DNA of 64,000 bases. Origin: Tragulus kanchil. Taxonomy: Eukaryota > Chordata > Mammalia > Artiodactyla > Tragulidae. Positions 60,140 to 64,000 of this stretch are shown in pieces. The notes below the pieces were generated by a model. It was not told where the DNA came from. It ran no database searches and saw only the letters and a program-made list of their open reading frames with translations. Numbering within the stretch: position 1 is the first letter of the stretch; the number at the start of each line of letters is the position of its first letter. The stretch lies in contig JAIOJX010000002.1 in assembly GCA_022376925.1 (NCBI GenBank), positions 40,943,501-41,007,500 of the forward strand, written 5' to 3'. Made by a program: the position numbers and the translations under genes.

Positions 60140-60279
60140 TTTCCAGTAGTTTTACTGGATGATTACACTAGATCATTAGGAACAGATCACGCTAATGCCT
60201 TTAACCTCTTCCAGAGCTTAGAAAAAGAAAGAAATATTGAAAATCCTTTTCAGGACATAAGGCCAACATTAAAACAAGA
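60140..60279 (+). mobile_element. Probable old L1 ORF2 fragment
   Basis: TTTAACCTCTTCCAGAGCTT, AAAAGAAAGAAATATTGAAA and GACATAAGGCCAACATTAAA follow, with decay, the L1 ORF2 reverse-transcriptase region that precedes the conserved motifs. Frame broken. The unbroken continuation lies at 61285-61560. Confidence 0.5.
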
Positions 60280-60617
60280 TCCATTATTCCAAAACCCCCC
60301 CCTGGGGTCAGTAGTTTGTGACGGGAAAGGACAATGTGTAACCTTAAATACTCAAAGCTTTAAAATTTTCATATGGAATTAAAATAAGCTCCAGCTGAAA
60401 AATTAAAAAATGTAACAACAAAACAAATATAAGGAAAGCAAAATGAGAGATCATACAAGTGCAAATACTTTTACTTCAAGATCATTATAGACAGGGTAGA
60501 ACTAAAAATACTAATGCTCGCGAGTTAACTGTGATAAATAATGACATATACAAATGTTTGCCACCCAGTGGAGAAAAAAAAATTAAATATTTTAAAATAA
60601 GAAGTATCATGATGGAA

Positions 60618-60857
60618 GGCTTCCCTGGTGGTCCAGAGGGTAGAGAGTTCACCTTACAGTGCTAGGGGCACCGGTTCGATCCCTGGCCTGGGAGGATCCC
60701 ACGTACCATGGAGCAGCTGGACCGGTGTGTCCAATTACAAGCCAGCACTCTGGAATACATGTGCCCAGAGCCACTGCTCTGCAAAGACAGGCCACTGCAA
60801 TGGGAGGCCCACACAGGCCAAAGAATGAAAAAAAAGGATGAAAATAAATATAAAAAT
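60618..60857 (+). mobile_element. tRNA-headed SINE (duplicate)
   Basis: Duplicate of 59476-59715, with one base different (A at 60656). Confidence 0.85.
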
Positions 60858-60872
60858 AAAAGAGGCATGAAG

Positions 60873-60983
60873 AGCCTGGAGGGGTGGGATGGGGGGTATA
60901 TACACATGACTAATCTGGGATCAGACATATCTGTAAATAACAAAACTCTGTATAAGTAAAAAGTAAAATAAAAGTTTAAAAAA

Positions 60984-61041
<58 letters not shown>
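60873..61041 (+). mobile_element. Short retrotransposed fragment (duplicate)
   Basis: Duplicate of 59731-59891 with a longer CA tract (60996-61038) and the same flanking AAAAGAGGCATGAAG (60858-60872 and 61042-61056). Confidence 0.75.
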
Positions 61042-61042
<1 letters not shown>

Positions 61043-61284
61043 AAAGAGGCATGAAGGGGGAAAATATTTTTTTAAATCCTAAAAAAAGAGAGAGAAATAT
61101 TATGATGGGGATAGTATGACAACCCTTCAGATTAAAAGAATTCCAAGAGGTTATTTTGATCGGTTTTATGAAAATAAATGTGACAGCCTGTATGAGCTGG
61201 GTAAGGATGGTGAAAGGAGGAGAGAGACGCAGACACTGTTCTGAGAGCTGCCCCTCCCCTCCAGCAACCTCACCCTGCTTCTAA

Positions 61285-61560
61285 ATGGCTTTCCAGTAGT
61301 TTTACTGGATGATTACACTAGATCATTAGGGAACAGATCACGCTAATGCCTTTAACCTCTTCCAGAGCTTAGAAAAAGAAAGAAATATTGAAAATCCTTT
61401 TCAGGACATAAGGCCAACATTAAAACAAGACTCCAAAATTATATCACAAGGGAGAAAATTATAGATCAATTTTATAATTAAATGAACTGAGTCATACGCT
61501 CATAGATTAAAATTAACTCCATAGACTTTGAAACACACTTGAAACATTATCATCCATTCT
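61285..61560 (+). mobile_element. Probable old L1 ORF2 fragment (continuous copy)
   Basis: Continues the L1-like sequence of 60140-60279 into CAAGGGAGAAAATTATAGAT and AATGAACTGAGTCATACGC, as expected after the preceding ORF2 segment. Many stops. A duplicate lies at about 62420-62695. Confidence 0.5.
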
Positions 61561-62042
61561 TCTTTCTAAAAAGCTCTTAAATATAGAAATAGGTGCATTC
61601 TTTAAAGTCTATCTAATGATGAACCCCAAATTTTGCAAGAAGCTCAGTGAAAAAGCCTTTGACATTCCAGTTACAGCCACGGCAAGGCCAGATTCTGACC
61701 ACCACCCAAGGGTCCTTGTGCTGGAGGTTGGGGTGTCACCAAGGACACAACGTTCCCTCCCCAGCTTGCTTAGTTCACCTGCGAAGGTCATTTTACTTGG
61801 CACTGATCTGGATATACCAACCAACACAACTGGACAGAAGGAAGAAATGGGATATAAAAACCAGGAAGTAGAAGGTAAAATAATGGTTTATATGCAGATT
61901 TTATGACTATTCATTACTAATTTAAAAATCAACTGAAAAACTATTACCTAGATAGAAAATTGTATATGGAAATCATTAGTCTACAATACACAAGCCCAAG
62001 CAGTTAGAAGATGGGAGGAAACACATTATAAAACATCTAGGT
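61561..62042. other. No gene recognised
   Basis: The 96-codon open frame (61616-61906, partly repeated at 62751-63005) has no domain and a small indel difference between the two copies changes its 3' half, which argues against a real protein. Confidence 0.5.
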
Positions 62043-62198
62043 GGGGCTTCCCTGGTGGTCAGTGGGTAAGGACACCACCTTGCAGTGCAAGGGGCGCCGG
62101 TTCGAACCCTGGCCTGGGAAGATCCCACGTGCCGCGGAGCGGCTGGACCGATGCGTCCAAATACTGAGCCGGAGCTCTGAAGCGCATGCACCCAGAGC
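62043..62198 (+). mobile_element. Young tRNA-headed SINE, 3' end scrambled at junction
   Basis: First copy of the SINE at 63177-63500. It is lost after CCCAGAGC at 62198, where duplication filler begins. Confidence 0.88.
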
Positions 62199-63176
62199 GG
62201 CTGGACCAGAGGCCATCGGTGGGAGCCTCCACATGAAATTGAGGGATAGTATGACAACCCTTCAGATTAAAAGAATTCCAAGAGGTTATTTTGATCGGTT
62301 TTATGAAAATAAATGTGACAGCCTGTATGAGCTGGGTAAGGATGGTGAAAGGAGGAGAGAGACGCAGACACTGTTCTGAGAGCTGCCCCTCCCCTCCAGC
62401 AACCTCACCCTGCTTCTAAATGGCTTTCCAGTAGTTTTACTGGATGATTACACTAGATCATTAGGGAACAGATCACGCTAATGCCTTTAACCTCTTCCAG
62501 AGCTTAGAAAAAGAAAGAAATATTGAAAATCCTTTTCAGGACATAAGGCCAACATTAAAACAAGACTCCAAAATTATATCACAAGGGAGAAAATTATAGA
62601 TCAATTTTATAATTAAATGAACTGAGTCATACGCTCATAGATTAAAATTAACTCCATAGACTTTGAAACACACTTGAAACATTATCATCCATTCTTCTTT
62701 CTAAAAAGCTCTTAAATATAGAAATAGGTGCATTCTTTAAAGTCTATCTAATGATGAACCCCAAATTTTGCAAGAAGCTCAGTGAAAAAGCCTTTGACAT
62801 TCCAGTTACAGCCACGGCAAGGCCAGATTCTGACCACCACCCAAGGGTCCTTGTGCTGGAGGTTGGGGTGTCACCAAGGACACAACGTTCCCTCCCCAGC
62901 TTGCTTAGTTCACCTCGAAGGGCATTTTACTTGGCACGGATCTGGATATACCAACCAACACAACTGGACAGAAGGAAGAAATGGGATATAAAAACCAGGA
63001 AGTAGAAGGTAAAATAATGGTTTATATGCAGATTTTATGACTATTCATTACTAATTTAAAAATCAACTGAAAAACTATTACCTAGATAGAAAATTGTATA
63101 TGGAAATCATTAGTCTACAATACACAAGCCCAAGCAGTTAGAAGATGGGAGGAAACACATTATAAAACATCTAGGT

Positions 63177-63500
63177 GGGGCTTCCCTGGTGGTCAGTGGG
63201 TAAGGACACCACCTTGCAGTGCAAGGGGCGCCGGTTCGAACCCTGGCCTGGGAAGATCCCACGTGCCGCGGAGCGGCTGGACCGATGCGTCCAAATACTG
63301 AGCCGGAGCTCTGAAGCGCATGCACCCAGAGCCGGTGCTCTGTGACAACAGAGGCCATCGCGATGGGAGGTCCACATGGGCCAAAGAACAAAGATGGATG
63401 AAAATGGACAAATGAAAGACCAGTAGAAGTGGCCCGCCTGCTCCAATCCCTCCCCACCCTACCCCACTCAAATAAATAAATAAATAAATCTTAAAAAAAA
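63177..63500 (+). mobile_element. Young tRNA-headed SINE, first of second SINE pair
   Basis: GGGCTTCCCTGGTGGTCAGT head (one C missing from the A box), GGTTCGAACCCTGG B box, GCCGCGGAGCGGCTGGACCG, GGGAGGTCCACATGGGCC, pyrimidine run and an A-rich tail. Flanked by AAAACATCTAGG (63164-63175) and AAAATTATCTAGG (63501-63513). Confidence 0.93.
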
Positions 63501-63513
63501 AAAATTATCTAGG

Positions 63514-63832
63514 GGGCTTCCCTGGTGGTCCAGTGGGTAAGGACACCGCCTTGCAGTGCAAGGGGCTCCAGTTCCATTCCTGGCCTAGGAAGATCCCACG
63601 TGCCGCGGAGCGGCTGGACTGATGTGTCCAATTACCGAGCCGGAGCTCTGGAGCACATGTGCCCAGAGCCGGTGCTCTGCGACAACAGAGGCCACCACGA
63701 TGGGAGGCCCACATGGGCCAAAGAACAAAAAAGATGGATGAAAATAGATAAATGAAAGACCAATAGAAGTGGCCCACTCGCCCCCCTCCCACCACCCCCA
63801 AAATAAATAAATAAATAAACCTTTAAAAAAAA
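63514..63832 (+). mobile_element. Young tRNA-headed SINE, second of second SINE pair
   Basis: Same orientation and family as the preceding copy. Head TGGTGGTCCAGTGGGTAAGG, body GCCGCGGAGCGGCTGGACTG and CCGAGCCGGAGCTCTGG, tail AAATAAATAAATAAATAAAC. Closed by AAAACATCTAGG at 63833-63844. The two elements are ~8-10% different by eye, so they are separate insertions and not a duplicated element. Confidence 0.93.
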
Positions 63833-63844
63833 AAAACATCTAGG

Positions 63845-64000
63845 AACACAACCAGCTCCCCAGGCACACATCAACTTGAGGGAAATTTTGAAATGGAGCT
63901 GAGATGCAAATGAAGCCTTCAGCAATGGAAAACCACACTTAATCTCGGGAGGAATTATTAATTTAATAAGAGTGATCATCTTCCTTAAATTAATCTTGAA
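63845..64000. other. Window end, nothing recognised
   Basis: Unique DNA to the end of the window. Confidence 0.5.

Larger units (their letters stand above)
59174..61431. repeat. ~1.14 kb direct duplication no. 18 (59174-60279 / 60317-61431)
   Basis: Offset 1143. Filler at 60280-60316 ends with CTGGGGTCAGTAG, a copy of the flank just upstream of the first unit (about 59148-59159). Differences: CA tract length (about 35 against 43 bases), T-run near 59328/60470, one G near 60179/61329, and G59514/A60656. The last ~320 bases are shared with no. 19. Confidence 0.93.
61108..63332. repeat. ~1.14 kb direct duplication no. 19 (61108-62198 / 62243-63332)
   Basis: Offset 1135. The filler at 62199-62242 contains GAGGCCATCGGTGGGAGCC, a shortened copy of the sequence that truly follows the second unit (GAGGCCATCGCGATGGGAGG, about 63351-63370). 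So the SINE in the first unit is scrambled at its 3' end. Differences include GCGAAGGTC/CGAAGGGC near 61781/62916. Confidence 0.92.

Noticed and set aside
3..63332. Natural segmental duplications or a new tandem-amplifying element
   Set aside because: Unrelated unit sequences, no shared terminal motif, no target sites and near-zero divergence make an assembly artefact far more likely, although reads are needed to prove it.
1..64000. Endogenous retrovirus
   Set aside because: I found no paired LTRs, primer-binding site or gag/pol/env-like frames.

Overview
The window is non-coding DNA from an even-toed ungulate, almost certainly a ruminant. The evidence is decayed BovB (RTE) LINE fragments, Bov-tA SINEs on both strands, CHR-type tRNA-derived SINEs, L1 tails, and old mammalian MIR and MER2/Tigger remnants. 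No complete protein-coding gene, tRNA, rRNA, CRISPR array or bacterial-type operon is supported. The open reading frames present are short, and most of the longer ones translate SINE or BovB sequence. The best gene-like signal is one candidate 54-bp internal exon (43591-43644), just upstream of a CpG-enriched stretch (43790-44360) with two CRE half-sites.

The dominant structure is artificial-looking: 19 direct duplications with copy offsets of only about 1.07-1.18 kb (starting near 3, 2108, 4825, 9381, 12739, 19037, 21139, 25429, 27741, 29640, 31501, 34613, 36624, 38747, 44342, 46143, 53588, 59174 and 61108). The copies are nearly identical, differing by homopolymer lengths, a microsatellite length and rare single bases. 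Their boundaries ignore repeat classes. Short filler at many junctions looks like degraded copies of the flanking sequence. Several duplications are chained, so some segments occur three times. This is most simply read as an assembly or gap-filling artefact, perhaps with two haplotypes retained. After collapsing, about 43 kb of sequence is unique.

Layout: 0-9 kb holds BovB fragments, one split by a young SINE, and a 40-bp minisatellite next to an L1-like 3' end. 9-24 kb holds Bov-tA copies, an internally duplicated CHR-2-like SINE, a BovB fragment and a MER2-like remnant. 25-41 kb is mostly chained duplications carrying young SINE, Bov-tA, MIR and BovB pieces. 41-54 kb has more unique sequence, including the candidate exon, the CpG-rich segment, MIRs and a MER2-like element with both ends. 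54-64 kb is A-rich L1-derived DNA with several insertions of the young SINE.

The most interesting real biology is a tRNA-headed SINE of about 320 bp with a body unlike the Bov-tA or CHR families as I know them. Several copies are CpG-rich and flanked by clear target-site duplications, and twice two SINEs sit head-to-tail sharing one target site. With the older look of the Bov-tA and BovB copies and no recognised Bov-A2 dimer, this suggests a lineage outside the well-studied bovids. A chevrotain (Tragulidae) is one possibility, as inference only.
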